DNA of 64,000 nucleotides from VAZQ01 sp963840535 (GCA_963840535.1 CAWIZJ010000015.1:17719-81718); one strand, 5' to 3'. Shown: positions 28,059 through 38,871, counted from the stretch's first letter. The notes: a model not told the origin generated them from the sequence alone. Numbers and translations: made by a program.

Positions 28059-29315
28059 ATGACCGCAAGCGAGCGGACCGCACGCCTGGGGGCGCCGTGG
28101 CTGCACGCGGCGCCGCTGCGTGATCTGCTCGCCGCCCTCGACGGCGACGGCGAGGAGGCCCGCGTCGTGGGTGGCGCGGTGCGCAATGCGCTGCTGGGCG
28201 AGCCGCACGGCGACATCGATATCGCCACCACCGCCGTCCCCGACGAGGTGATGCGACGCGTGCAGGCCGCGGGCTTCAAGCCGGTGCCGACCGGCATCGA
28301 GCACGGCACCATCACCGCCGTCGCCGCCGGGCGTCCGTTCGAGATCACGACCTTGCGCGAGGATGTCGAAACCTTCGGGCGCCATGCCAAGGTCGCCTTC
28401 GGCCGCAGCTGGAGGCGCGACGCCGAGCGCCGCGACTTCACGATGAACGCGCTCTCGGCCGCCCGCGACGGCACGATCTACGACTACGTCGGGGGGCTCG
28501 CCGACATCGCGGGTCGGCGCGTGCGCTTCATCGGCGACGCGGGGACCCGCATCGCCGAGGACTATCTGCGTATCCTGCGGTTCTTCCGCTTCCACGCCGC
28601 CTATGGCGAGGGACCCCCGGACCCCGACGGCGTCGCTGCCTGCATCGCCGGCCGCGGCGGGCTCGAGCAATTGTCGCGCGAGCGCGTGCGCATGGAGCTG
28701 ATCAAGCTCGTGCTTGCCCGAAGTGCGGTTCCGGCATTGACGGTGATGACGGAAGCCGGATTGCTCGATCTGGTGATCGGCGGCGTGCCGCTGCTCGCGA
28801 GCATTGCGAACATGGTGAAGCTCGAGGCGGCGCTTTCGCTTGCACCCGATCCGGTGCGCCGGCTGGGCGCGCTCGTCGTGTCGGTGGTCGAGGATGCGCA
28901 GCGCCTGCGCGAGCGGCTGCGGCTCGCCAATGTCGAATACGAGCGGTTGGCGTCGATGGGCGACCGCTGGTGGCAGGTTTCATGGTGCGGCGAGCAGGCA
29001 GGACGTGCGTTGCTCTATCGCCTGGGACCGGTGCACTTCGTCGACCGCGTCCTGCTGGCATGGTCACGTTCTCCCGAAGGCGCGGCGGACGAGAATTGGC
29101 GCAGGCTCGCGACACTGGCGTCGCGCTGGCGCACGCCGGCGTTTCCGATCAAGGCTACGGCTTTCATTGCGCGCGGAGTGCCGAAGGGGCCACGACTCGG
29201 TGCCGCGCTCGCCGCCGCCGAGGAGGCATGGATCGCGGCGGATTTTCCGAGCGATCCCGCGGTGCTCGGCGAGATCGCGGATGCGGCAGCGGCGGCGAGC
29301 TCGGCTCCGCTTTGA
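28059..29315 (+). CDS. cca: CCA tRNA nucleotidyltransferase
   Basis: This 418-residue enzyme repairs or adds the 3' CCA of tRNA. The class II nucleotidyltransferase head carries VVGGAVRNALLGEPHGDIDIATTAVPDEV, with the catalytic D-I-D pair. The next motifs are TGIEHGTITAVAAGRPFEITTLR and RRDAERRDFTMNALSA (motif C and RRD), then EDYLRILRFFRFHAAYG. The start ATG at 28059 gives the usual short N-terminus before the helix that precedes the head domain. It is the last gene of the DUF1285 operon. Confidence 0.93.
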   Translation: MTASERTARLGAPWLHAAPLRDLLAALDGDGEEARVVGGAVRNALLGEPHGDIDIATTAVPDEVMRRVQAAGFKPVPTGIEHGTITAVAAGRPFEITTLREDVETFGRHAKVAFGRSWRRDAERRDFTMNALSAARDGTIYDYVGGLADIAGRRVRFIGDAGTRIAEDYLRILRFFRFHAAYGEGPPDPDGVAACIAGRGGLEQLSRERVRMELIKLVLARSAVPALTVMTEAGLLDLVIGGVPLLASIANMVKLEAALSLAPDPVRRLGALVVSVVEDAQRLRERLRLANVEYERLASMGDRWWQVSWCGEQAGRALLYRLGPVHFVDRVLLAWSRSPEGAADENWRRLATLASRWRTPAFPIKATAFIARGVPKGPRLGAALAAAEEAWIAADFPSDPAVLGEIADAAAAASSAPL

Positions 29316-29417
29316 ACGCCGGGAGCTGGCCGACGGTTCGCGCATTGCTCCTCGACCCGGAAGTGCCGCGGCGCACGCGGTGCACGCCGGTCCAGCATTC
29401 GTGTATGACTCGATGTC

Positions 29418-30158
29418 ATGCTCGAATCGTTCTCGTCGGGCCTTGCCGACATATCGGCCGCGCAGCTTGCGCTGATCGTGACGATGGCGCTCCTCGCCTC
29501 GGTGGTCGGGGGCGTCGCGGGCTACGGCACCGGCGCGCTGATGCCGCTCGTGCTGGTGCCGATCGTGGGCCCCGAGCCGGTGGTGCCCATCCTGTCGATC
29601 TCGGCGCTGTTCACCAATGCCAGCCGGGCGGCGGCGTTCCGCAATTGCGTCGAATGGCGGCGGGCGCTGATCGTTCTGGCTGCGGCGATGCCGACCTGCG
29701 CGCTCGGCGCCTGGGGCTTCACCATGCTCACCGGCAGCGGCGCACTGGTCGTCATCGGCGCCATGCTGGTCGCGAGCGTGCCGCTGCGCCGGATGATGCG
29801 GCGACGCGGGCTCACGCTCTCCGACCGCTCGCTCGCGGCGGCGGCATTCGGCTGGGGACCTCTTGCCGGCGGCACCGTGGGGGCCGGCATCATACTGCTC
29901 TCGCTGTTGATGGCCGCGGGTCTGCACGGCGCTGCCGTGGTTGCTACCGACGCGGTCGTGTCCATCGGCATCGGCTTGACCAAGCTCGCCACCTTCGGAG
30001 CGGCCGGCGCGGTAGACGCCAAGGTGGTCGCGATCGCGCTGCTCATCGGCGGTGTGGCATTCCCCGGGGCCTTCCTGGCCAAGGCTTTGATCGCGCGCAT
30101 GCCGCTTCATCTGCACACCGCGCTGCTCGATGCCGTGGTGGCGGTGGTGGCACGGTGA
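29418..30158 (+). CDS. TauE/SafE-type (TSUP) sulfite/anion exporter
   Basis: This 246-residue protein has about seven or eight hydrophobic segments. It carries the TSUP signatures VVGGVAGYGTGALMPLVLVPIVGPEPVVPILSISALFTNASRAAAFRN in the first half and GPLAGGTVGAGIILLSLLMAAGL plus GVAFPGAFLAKALI in the second. TSUP proteins carry sulfite, sulfonates or other small organic anions across the inner membrane. Given the sox genes in this genome, sulfite export is plausible, but the gene is not linked to them. Confidence 0.8.
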   Translation: MLESFSSGLADISAAQLALIVTMALLASVVGGVAGYGTGALMPLVLVPIVGPEPVVPILSISALFTNASRAAAFRNCVEWRRALIVLAAAMPTCALGAWGFTMLTGSGALVVIGAMLVASVPLRRMMRRRGLTLSDRSLAAAAFGWGPLAGGTVGAGIILLSLLMAAGLHGAAVVATDAVVSIGIGLTKLATFGAAGAVDAKVVAIALLIGGVAFPGAFLAKALIARMPLHLHTALLDAVVAVVAR

Positions 30159-30277
30159 TGTTGGTGCACGCGTTTGCGCGGTGAGCGCATCGATGCCGCT
30201 CGAGGCCACTTGTGGCTCGTATGCGGCGACGGCGCTTGCCTTTCGCTCGCGGTTCGGAGCACGCGATGATCGTCCGA

Positions 30278-31153
30278 TCACGGCCACTTCACCACCGGCG
30301 GCAGCGACGAGAGGATCGAGTCGACGTTGCCCCCGGTGCGCAGCCCGAAGATGGTGCCGCGATCGTAGAGCAGATTGAACTCGACGTAACGGCCGCGGCG
30401 CAAGAGCTGCTCCTCGCGCTCGCTCTCGGTCCCAGGACCTGGCGAAATTTCCCCGCACCAGCTCGGGATAGACCTTCGCGAACGCGCGGCCCACGTCCTG
30501 GGTGAAGGCGAAGTCGGCGTCCCAATCGCCGCTGTCGAGATAGTCGAAGAAGATGCCGCCGATGCCGCGCATCTCCCTGCGATGCTTCAGGAAGAAATAT
30601 TCGTCGCACCAGCGCTTGAATTTTTCGTAAGGCGCAACCGCGGCATGGGCATCGCAAGCCGCCTGCATGGCGGCGTGGAAGGCGATGGTGTCGGGATCGG
30701 CCTGGCTGCGGCGGCGATCGAGCAGCGGCGTCAAGTCGGCGCCGCCTCCGAACCAGGCCCTGGTGGTCACGATGAAGCGCGTATTCATGTGTACCGCCGG
30801 CACGTGCGGATTGTGCGGATGTGCGATGAGGGAAACGCCCGAGGCCCAGAACCGCGGGTCGGCATCGGCGCCGGGAATCTCCCGGCGGAATTCCGGCGCG
30901 AACTCGCCGAACACGGTCGAGACGTGGACGCCGACCTTCTCGAACACGCGGCCCGTCATCATCGACATCGTGCCGCCCCCGCCCGGCTCGCCGCTGTGAT
31001 CGGTGCGGCTCCACGGCGTGCGCGCGAAGCGGCCGGCAGGGCGGTCGGCGAGCGGCGCATTCGCCGGCAATGCGTCCTCCAGCGCCTCGAGATCTGCGCA
31101 GACGTCGTCACGCAGCGACTCGAACCAGCTGCGCGCTCGCGCCTGGCGGGCAT
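30278..31153 (-). CDS. hemF: Oxygen-dependent coproporphyrinogen III oxidase HemF (two frameshifts)
   Basis: HemF converts coproporphyrinogen III to protoporphyrinogen IX in haem synthesis. Conserved segments are ARARSWFESLRDDVCADLEAL, then GGGGTMSMMTGRVFEKVGVH, VPAVHMNTRFIVTTRAWFGGGADLTP, WCDEYFFLKHRREMRGIGGIFFDY, and the end RRGRYVEFNLLYDRGTIFGL and LPPVVKWP. The start ATG at 31153 (with GGAGG 15 bases ahead) needs a shift near 31145. Another shift near 30440 is needed to reach the correct C-terminus. The gene is essential in most aerobes, so these are probably sequence errors. Confidence 0.9.
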
Positions 31154-31638
31154 CGCAGGTCAGGCGACCTCCGATCTGCGATCCTGCTCCGCTAGACGTC
31201 GGTGACTTCAGGCGATCGCGGGCGCGCCGTCGACCTCGCCCGAATTCTTCGATCGCGCATGTCCATGCTTCGGAGCAGTCTCATGAACTTGCGCGCGCAT
31301 CCTCGAGACATAGTCTGGCTGTGCGCAGCGAACGAGTGCGCAGCGATTTGCAATGCGGACATCGCGGAGAATATCTTTCGCCAGGGCCTTTTTTTGCCAT
31401 TGTTTCGCGAAACCCTGTGCGCGTGGGGGATGTCGGGGAGTGTGATGTCGCCTTCGCTTGCATGGGGATGCAAGCGTCCTTCGACGGCGACTAGCGCCAG
31501 CGAGCGAGGTGGGTGAGGGGCAGCGCCCAGGGGCGTGAGAATGTCCCTCACCCGCCTTGCAATTCCATGGAGTCGACCCGCGAGTCTGCGGGCGAGTGCA
31601 TGGCGCGCCGAAGGTGCGCGTGGCGCTCTGCCAGCGTC
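31154..31638. other. Intergenic region between hemF and trmL with two hairpins
   Basis: No convincing gene lies in these 485 bases. A perfect hairpin CGCTTGCAT-GGGG-ATGCAAGCG is at 31455-31476. A second, larger one pairs GGGTGAGGG (31511-31519) with CCCTCACCC (31545-31553). The latter resembles degenerate repeat remnants common in rhizobial genomes. A T-run (CCTTTTTTTGCC) near 31386-31396 could terminate something on the plus strand. Short open frames here lack the third-position GC bias of the neighbours. Confidence 0.5.
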
Positions 31639-32091
31639 TCAAGCTGTCCGGATCTGGCGCAGCGCTTCCCCCACCGCCATCGCTGCGACCATCGCCACAT
31701 TGATCGAGCGCAAGCCCGTTTGCATGGGAATCAGCAGCCGGACATCGGCCGCCGCGTGCACGTTCTCGGGCACGCCCGCCGATTCGCGGCCGAACAGCAG
31801 GACGTCATCCTCGCGATAGCTGTGATCGAGGTAGCAGGTTCGCGCCCGCGTGGTGAACAGGATGAGCCGCGCACCGTGCGCCCGGCGCCAGAGCTCGAAC
31901 CCCTCGAAGCTCGGGTGGCGCATGAGCGACACTTGATCGAGATAGTCCATGCCGGCGCGGCGAAAGGCGCGATCGCTGGTCGGGAAGCCGGCGGGCTCGA
32001 TGATATGCGCCGCCACGCCGAGACAGGCGGCGAGGCGCAGAATCGTCCCGGTATTCTGCGGAATGTCAGGCTCGAACAGCGCAATGTGCAT
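31639..32091 (-). CDS. trmL: tRNA (cytidine/uridine-34 2'-O)-methyltransferase TrmL
   Basis: This 150-residue SPOUT-class enzyme methylates the wobble ribose of tRNA-Leu. MHIALFEPDIPQNTGTILRL is the N-terminal signature, LLFGRESAGVPENVH is motif 2, and LLIPMQTGLRSINVAMVAAMAVGEALRQ is the knot-forming motif 3. The ATG at 32091 is the natural start; the long open frame upstream has no homology. It diverges from petA. Confidence 0.92.
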   Translation of the reverse strand: MHIALFEPDIPQNTGTILRLAACLGVAAHIIEPAGFPTSDRAFRRAGMDYLDQVSLMRHPSFEGFELWRRAHGARLILFTTRARTCYLDHSYREDDVLLFGRESAGVPENVHAAADVRLLIPMQTGLRSINVAMVAAMAVGEALRQIRTA

Positions 32092-32404
32092 GGCCACGCC
32101 CGAGGTCGGTCCGGCCGCTCGCGATAGTCGCAAAACCTGCGGCAGCTGAAGGCCTTTATGCGACTTTTGGTCATTGTCGAGCCGGCCCACTTGCACTCCA
32201 TTGGCAAGGGTGCCAATAGAACGCCGCTGGATCGGCCCACTCGGCCTCCTGCCTGCAGTCCGGTCGCTGGCGCGCAGGATGGAGAGCGGTCGATTCGCCC
32301 GCCGCCGCCAGGCGGCCGGTCCGTGGCTGGCCACCCGCATGCGGGCAGTTTGCGCAGCCGCCTCGGCTGCGGGGCGAACGATGGACAGGAGAGGGACCAC
32401 ACAC

Positions 32405-32932
32405 GTGACGACCATGTCCTCGGCCGAGCCGACCCGCCGCGATTTTCTCTATATCGCGACCGGCGCGGTGGCGGCGGTGGGAGCCGCCGCGGCGCTCGTG
32501 CCGCTGATAGCGCAGATGAATCCCGATGCCTCGACCATTGCGGCCGGCGCTCCGATCGAGGTCGATCTCTCGCCGATCCAGGTCGGACAGGTGATCAAGG
32601 TGTTCTGGCGAGGCAGGCCGATCTACATCAATCACCGCACCACGAAGCAGATCGAGGAGGCGCAGAACGTCGACGTGGCGAAGCTGCCCGATCCGCAGCC
32701 GGATTCGGCCCGCGTCAAGCCCGGCCATGACCAGTGGCAGGTGCTGATCGGGATCTGTACCCATCTCGGCTGCATTCCGATCGCGCACCAGGGCCAGTAC
32801 GACGGCTACTTCTGCCCCTGCCACGGCTCCGTCTACGACACCTCGGGGCGCATCCGGCAGGGGCCGGCGCCGTCCAATCTCGCCCTGCCGCCCTACGAGT
32901 TCCTCTCCGACACCAGGATCCGGATCGGTTGA
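32405..32932 (+). CDS. petA: Rieske iron-sulfur subunit of the cytochrome bc1 complex
   Basis: This 175-residue protein (from GTG 32405) has a twin-arginine segment, TRRDFLYIATGAVAAVG, that doubles as membrane anchor. The Rieske [2Fe-2S] ligands are in GICTHLGCIPI and YFCPCHGSVYD (two Cys-x-His pairs and the disulfide cysteines). A ribosome site GGAGAGGG is 9 bases before the GTG, better spaced than for the ATG nine bases later. It is the first gene of petABC, and takes electrons from ubiquinol. Confidence 0.94.
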   Translation: MTTMSSAEPTRRDFLYIATGAVAAVGAAAALVPLIAQMNPDASTIAAGAPIEVDLSPIQVGQVIKVFWRGRPIYINHRTTKQIEEAQNVDVAKLPDPQPDSARVKPGHDQWQVLIGICTHLGCIPIAHQGQYDGYFCPCHGSVYDTSGRIRQGPAPSNLALPPYEFLSDTRIRIG

Positions 32933-32968
32933 CGGTCCCGCGACTTCTTTTCCTTTCAAGGTTCGATC

Positions 32969-34233
32969 ATGAGCGGACATCCGACCTACAAGCCGCAAAG
33001 CGCGTTCATGCGATGGATGGAGCGGCGGCTGCCGATCGGCGGGCTGATCCATTCCTCCTTCGTCGTCTACCCGACTCCGCGTAACCTGAACTACTGGTGG
33101 ACCTTCGGCGGCATCCTCGCCTTCATGCTGGCGGTGCAGATCGTCACCGGCATCGTGCTGGCGATGCATTACACCCCCCATGTCGATTTCGCGTTCAATT
33201 CCGTCGAGCAGATCATGCGCGACGTGAACTACGGCTGGCTGCTGCGCTATGTGCACGCCAACGGCGCCTCGATGTTCTTTCTGGCCGCCTACATCCACAT
33301 GTTCCGCGGCATGTATTACGGCTCCTACAAGGAGCCGCGCGAGGTGCTGTGGATCCTCGGCGTGATCCTGCTGCTGCTCATGATCGTGACCGGGTTCATG
33401 GGCTATGTGCTGCCTTGGGGGCAGATGAGCTTCTGGGCGGCGACCGTCATCACCAACCTGTTCTCGGCTATCCCGCTGGTGGGCAAATCGATCGTGACCT
33501 GGCTGTGGGGCGGCTATGCGGTCGGCAATCCGACGCTCAACCGCTTCTATTCACTGCACTACCTGCTGCCGTTCGTCATCGTCGGGGTGGTCGTTCTGCA
33601 CATCTGGGCGCTGCATATGGTGGGGCAGAACAACCCGACCGGGGTCGAGCCGAAAACGGAGCGAGGACACCGTCGCGTTCACGCCGTACGCCACCATCAA
33701 GGACGGTTTCCTGATGGTGGTGTTCTGCATCCTGTTCGCCTGGTTCGTGTTCTACATTCCCGAATTTTATGGGCCATTCCGACAACTACATCCCGGCCAA
33801 TCCGGCGGTCACGCCGACGCACATCGTGCCGGAATGGTACTACCTGCCGTTCTACGCGATCCTGCGCGCGATTCCGGACAAGCTCCTCGGCGTGATCGCG
33901 CTCGTCGCCTCGATCGTGATCCTCGCCTTCCTGCCGTGGCTCGACACCTCGAAGGTGCGTTCCGCGCGCTACCGTCCGCTCTACCGCCAGTTCTTCTGGC
34001 TGTTCGTCATCGCCTGCATCGGGCTCGGCTGGCTCGGCTCCAAGCCGCCGGAAGGCTACTACGTCCTGTTCGCGCGGGTGTTCACCGCCTACTACTTCGC
34101 CTATTTCCTGATCATCCTGCCGGTGCTGGGAAAGATCGAGAAGACCAAGCCGCTGCCGAGCTCGATCACCGAATCGGTCCTGCGCGAAGGCGCTCCGCTC
34201 GGGGCGTCGGCGCCGACCGGCGCCCAGGCTTGA
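32969..34233 (+). CDS. petB: Cytochrome b of the bc1 complex (two frameshifts)
   Basis: About 420 residues with eight membrane helices. The bis-haem histidines lie in VHANGASMFFLAAYIHMFRGMYY and HYLLPFVIVGVVVLHIWALH, and the Qo-site motif is PEWY (HIVPEWYYLPFYAILRAIP). GFMGYVLPWGQMSFWAATVITNLFSAIP is the cd-loop signature. The frame moves by one base near 33657 and again near 33765, each time with perfect continuity of the family sequence. The gene is required for bc1 function, so indel error is likely. Confidence 0.93.
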
Positions 34234-34241
34234 GGACCGCC

Positions 34242-35126
34242 ATGACCAGCCTGCGCAACATCCTCGCTGTCGTCGTGCTCGCCGGTTCGCTGGTCCCGCT
34301 CGCGGCGTCGGCGGCAGGAGGACATGCCGACGCCGCCGAGGAACAAGTGGTCGTTTGCCGGGCCCTTCGGCAAGTACGATCGTGCGCAGCTGCAGCGCGG
34401 CTTCAAGGTCTATCGCGAGGTCTGCCAGGTCTGTCACGGCCTCAAGCTGTTGGCGTTCCGCAACCTCGCCGAGCCGGGCGGGCCGGGATTCACCACCGCG
34501 CAGGTCGCCGCCATCGCCGCCGAGTATCAGGTCCGCGGCGAGCCCAACGACCAGGGCGAGGTCAAGGACCGCCCGGGCCGTCCAGCCGACTGTTTCCCGC
34601 CGCCGTTCAGGAACGACAACGAGGCGCGCGCACGCTACAATGCGGTCCCGCCCGATCTGTCGGTGATCGCCAAGGCGCGCAGCTACGAGCGCGGGTTTCC
34701 CGTGGTGGGTGCTCGACATGATCACCCAGTACCAGGAGCACGGCGTCGACTATCTCACCGCGCTGCTGCAGGGCTACGAGGATCCGCCGCCGGCGGGCGT
34801 GAACGTTCCTGCCGGCAATTTCTACAACAAGTACTTTCCCGGCCACATGCATCGCCATGCCGCCGCCATTGACGGACCAGCGCGTCGAGTACACCGACGG
34901 CTCGCCGACGACGGTCGCACAATACTCCAAGGACGTCTCGGCCTTCCTGATGTGGGCGGCGGAGCCGCATCTCGAGGCCCGCAAGCGCATCGGCCTGCAG
35001 GTGTTCGTCTTTCTCATCGTGCTCGCCGGCCTGCTCTACTTCACCAAGAAGAAGGTGTGGCACGACGTGAAGTCGCACCCGGACAAGCTCACCCCGCGCG
35101 CGCCGACGGAATACCCGCGTTCGTGA
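34242..35126 (+). CDS. petC: Cytochrome c1 of the bc1 complex (three frameshifts)
   Basis: The protein begins with a signal peptide (MTSLRNILAVVVLAGSL). After a shift near 34325 come WSFAGPFGKYDRAQLQRGFKV and the haem motif VCQVCHGLKLL. DCFPPPFRNDNEARARYN and NAVPPDLSVIAKARSYERG follow. Shifts near 34700 and 34855 bring LDMITQYQEHGVDYLTALLQGY and MPPPLTDQRVEYTDG (axial methionine region). The protein ends with the C-terminal anchor RIGLQVFVFLIVLAGLLYF. Order, spacing (8 bases after petB) and motifs leave little doubt. Cytochrome b and c1 are separate genes here, unlike the petB-petC fusion of Bradyrhizobium japonicum fbcH. Confidence 0.92.
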
Positions 35127-35272
35127 GATCGCCGACCTGCTTCGCCGCGCGATCGAGGGTCGAGCTGACCCCATCCAACGGCGGTTTCGGGTCGGCGCGG
35201 ACGGCGGTTGGCCGTCGGTCTCGGGTCGCTTGCGCCGGAGACGGATTGAAGGTCCGCTCGAGGATCTGAGCA

Positions 35273-36154
35273 ATGAGCAAAGCGGTGCTCGGCATCATCG
35301 GGGGCTCCGGCATCTATGATCTGCCGGGGCTGGAGAAGGCGCGGCAAAGAAGGATCAAGAGCCCATGGGGCGAGCCGTCGGCGCCACTGCGCATCGGCGA
35401 GATCGCCGGCATGCCCGTGGTGTTTCTGGCGCGCCACGACCGCGGACATCGGCTCTCGCCCTCGGATATCAACTACCGGGCCAATATCGACGCGCTCAAG
35501 CGCGCCGGCGTCACCGACCTGGTCAGCCTCTCCGCCTGCGGGTCGTTCAAGCAGGAGCTGCCGCCCGGCACCTTCGTGCTGGTCGACCAGTTCGTCGACC
35601 GCACCTTCAACCGCGCCGGCTCGTTCTTCGGCAAGGGATGCGTCGCCCATGTGTCGATGGCGCATCCGGTCGCGCCGCTGCTGCAGGACCGCATCGCCGC
35701 CGCGGCCGCGCTCGAGGGCATCGATATCGTGCGCGGGGGCACCTACGTCTGCATGGAGGGGCCGCAGTTCTCCAGCTATGCGGAGAGCATGACCTACAAG
35801 GGCATGGGCTACTCGGTGATCGGCATGACCAACCTGCCGGAGGCCAAGCTCGCGCGCGAGGCCGAGCTCTGCTACGCGACGATCGCGATGGTGACCGACT
35901 TCGACTGCTGGCACCCCGACCACGACGCGGTGACGGTGCAGGATATCGTCTCCGTGCTCGCCGCCAACGCGGAGCGGGCGAAGGCGCTCGTAGCGCGGCT
36001 CGCGCGGGATTTCCCGCGCGAGCACGAGCCTTGCCCGATCGGCTCGGACCGCGCGCTCGACAGCGCCATCATCACGTCGCCGGAGGCGCGCGACAAGAAG
36101 CTCCTGAAGAAGCTCGATGCAGTGGCGGGACGGGTGTTGAAGCCGAGACGGTAA
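35273..36154 (+). CDS. mtnP: S-methyl-5'-thioadenosine phosphorylase
   Basis: This 293-residue enzyme splits methylthioadenosine to adenine and methylthioribose-1-phosphate. IIGGSGIYDLPGLE is the N-terminal phosphate-binding signature. LARHDRGHRLSPSDINYRANIDALK, GTYVCMEGPQFSSYAES, and VIGMTNLPEAKLAREAELCYATIAMVTDFD are family hallmarks. The final Asp of TDFD fits 6-aminopurine specificity. Product adenine would be recycled by apt, 1.1 kb downstream; the other product could feed the RuBisCO-like/cupin pair at 2.2-3.7 kb. It follows petC after 146 bases. Confidence 0.94.
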   Translation: MSKAVLGIIGGSGIYDLPGLEKARQRRIKSPWGEPSAPLRIGEIAGMPVVFLARHDRGHRLSPSDINYRANIDALKRAGVTDLVSLSACGSFKQELPPGTFVLVDQFVDRTFNRAGSFFGKGCVAHVSMAHPVAPLLQDRIAAAAALEGIDIVRGGTYVCMEGPQFSSYAESMTYKGMGYSVIGMTNLPEAKLAREAELCYATIAMVTDFDCWHPDHDAVTVQDIVSVLAANAERAKALVARLARDFPREHEPCPIGSDRALDSAIITSPEARDKKLLKKLDAVAGRVLKPRR

Positions 36155-36197
36155 CAGGCGGATCGCCCTCGCAACCGGGGTCGCCGCTGCGCAGCGG

Positions 36198-37155
36198 CTA
36201 CAGGCCGCCCGGCGCGAAGCGTCGCTGAATCTCCCGTGCGGCCATCGTCCCGCTCGCGATCGCGGTGGCGATGCAGGGATGCGCGGGATTGGCGACGTCT
36301 CCCACCGCGAATGCGCCGCGGCAGGACGTTTCCATGTTGCGGTCGACCTCGAGATAGCCCTTTGCGTCCATGGTGAGCGCAAGCTCGGCGAGCCAGGCTT
36401 CGTCCGTGTTCGGCCGATAGCCGAGCAGCAGCACGACGTGGTCGGCGTCGATCTCGCCTCCGTCATCGAGCCGCAGGCGCAGCCTCCCGCGCCCCTCGTC
36501 GAGGGTTGCGACCGTGCGTCCCGCCATCACCCTGGCCGTTCCCGATGCCTCGTGCCGGCGCAGCCGCTCGACCAGCAGCGCCTGCGCCCGCGGTCGCTGC
36601 GAACGCATGATCACGGTTGCCCGCACGCCCTTGTCGACCAGCATGCGCGCGATGTCGAACGCGTTGTCGCCGCCGCCGATCACGGCCACCTGCGACCCCG
36701 GCTCGGGGCCGGGCTCGCCGGCCCAGGGTGGGCCGACATGGACGCGGTGCGCGTAACCGTCGCGCATTGCCGACGCGGTCGAGCCAGTCCTCTCCGCGGA
36801 AACGCGTTCCGGTCGCGATCACCACGGCCGGGCACGACAGCGAGCGGGCCGCCGCTGCCGGCAATGCCAGCTCGAGCGCAAAGGTGCCGTCTCGTTGCCG
36901 CCGGAGGCGCCGCGGCAGGGCGCCGGTCAGGGTCTCGATCCCGAGCCGGCGAACATGCCGGACGAACACATCGGCATTCTCGCGGCCGGTCTCGCCGGGT
37001 CGGCCGAGCAGCCATTCGTTGGGATAGGGGTTCGACCGCGCCATGCCGCCGAGCTCGACGCTGCGCTCGACGATGACGGGGTGGAACCCGTAATTGGCGA
37101 GCCACAGCGCACAGGACATGCCGGCAGGTCCGCCGCCGACGATCGGCACGATCAT
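36198..37155 (-). CDS. FAD/NAD(P)-binding oxidoreductase, thioredoxin-reductase-like (one frameshift)
   Basis: The protein (about 318 residues) has two dinucleotide folds. The FAD motif is IVGGGPAGMSCALWLANYG near the start (ATG 37155) and the NAD(P)H motif is VAVIGGGDNAFDIARML in the middle. CRGAFAVGDVANPAHPCIATAIASG is the C-terminal FAD motif. No CxxC redox pair is present, so it is not a true thioredoxin reductase. It is more like a ferredoxin/flavodoxin-NADP reductase or an orphan flavoenzyme. A shift near 36772 is needed to join the halves. Ten extra N-terminal residues from ATG 37185 are possible. Confidence 0.78.
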
Positions 37156-37295
37156 TGTCGGTCGCTCCACTGCGGCGCCCGCCATTCTATCGCGCCAGCC
37201 GGAGGGCAGGAGAGGGCGCAGGTTGCGCGCGGCCCCATGGTTCGCCAGAGTAGGACGGCCCGCGAGCCTCGTGGCCGGTTTCAGGCGAGAAACGC

Positions 37296-37843
<548 letters not shown>

Positions 37844-37887
37844 TCGCCCGCGCGGCTTTCTCCGCGACCGACCACAGGAGAGCGAGG

Positions 37888-38871
37888 ATGATGCGTCTTG
37901 CACATGGGTGGCCGAGCGCCGGCGGCTGTGCGCTGCTGATCTCGTACGTCTTGGTCGCGGCACCGTCTGCGGCGCAGCAGCAGTATCCTTCGCAGGCGAT
38001 CACGATCGTGGTGGCGGCCGCCGCTGGCGGCTTCGCCGACGGGGTCGCACGCACGATCGGCGACCGCCTCGGCGAGCGCCTCGGACAGCGGGTCGTGGTC
38101 GAGAACAAGGGCGGCGCCGGCGGCAATCTCGGCGCCAGGACCGTTGCCCAGTCGGCACCCGACGGCCATACCATCCTGGTATCGACCACCTCGATGGCGA
38201 TCAACGGTACGCTCTACAAGAGCATGGGATATGCGACCGAGGACATCAGCCCGGTTGCGATCGTCGGCTCCGCCCCCGAGACGATCGTCGTGCATCCCGG
38301 CAGTCCGGCGAGAACCCTCGCCGAGCTCGTGCAGGCGGGGAGGAGCAAGAGCATCGAATATGGCAGCGCCGGGGTGGGGAGCGGGTCCTACATCGCGGCC
38401 GAATACCTGTTCAGGAACCTGGCCAAGGTGGAGACGGTGCATGTTCCGTTTCCGGGCGGCGCACCTGCTGTGACCGCCGTGCTCGGCAATCACATCGGCA
38501 CCCTTGCGGCGACGGTGTCGCCGCTCATCCCGCACATCAATTCGGGTGCGCTCAGGGGATTGGGGATCGCCAGCGCCAACCGGCACGCGGTGGTGCCGTC
38601 CGTTCCCACCTATGCCGAGAACGGATTCCCCGATTTCCACGCCGCGTCGTGGGTCGGGTTCTTCGTTCCGTCGAAGACCGCAAGCCCCGTTCTCGACAAG
38701 CTCAACGTCACGATCAACGACATTCTCGGGGAGGCCGCCGTGAAGGAGCGGCTGACGCGGTTCGGTCTCGAGCCGATGTACGGCAACCTGTCCGAGACCA
38801 CGCGCTTCTTCAACAGCGAGATCGAGCACTGGGGCAGGATGGTCCGCGCCCTCGGCCTGTCCATCAACTGA
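37888..38871 (+). CDS. Bug-family (TctC) extracytoplasmic solute-binding protein
   Basis: This 327-residue protein has a signal peptide (ending APSAAQQ) and the Bug signatures YPSQAITIVVAAAAGGFADGVARTI and GQRVVVENKGGAGGNLGARTVAQSAPDGHTIL. It also has VPFPGGAPAVTAVLGNHIG and GLGIASANRHAVVPSVPTYAENG. These proteins bind small organic acids for tripartite tricarboxylate transporters. No TctA/TctB genes are nearby, which is common for Bug proteins. AGGAGAG lies 7 bases before the first of two ATGs. Confidence 0.9.
   Translation: MMRLAHGWPSAGGCALLISYVLVAAPSAAQQQYPSQAITIVVAAAAGGFADGVARTIGDRLGERLGQRVVVENKGGAGGNLGARTVAQSAPDGHTILVSTTSMAINGTLYKSMGYATEDISPVAIVGSAPETIVVHPGSPARTLAELVQAGRSKSIEYGSAGVGSGSYIAAEYLFRNLAKVETVHVPFPGGAPAVTAVLGNHIGTLAATVSPLIPHINSGALRGLGIASANRHAVVPSVPTYAENGFPDFHAASWVGFFVPSKTASPVLDKLNVTINDILGEAAVKERLTRFGLEPMYGNLSETTRFFNSEIEHWGRMVRALGLSIN

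Noticed and set aside
30130..30505. Two short plus-strand frames (82 and 97 residues) at the 3' end of hemF
   Set aside because: They are antisense to the conserved HemF C-terminus.
36198..37155. Thioredoxin reductase (trxB)
   Set aside because: No CxxC redox pair between the FAD and NADPH motifs.
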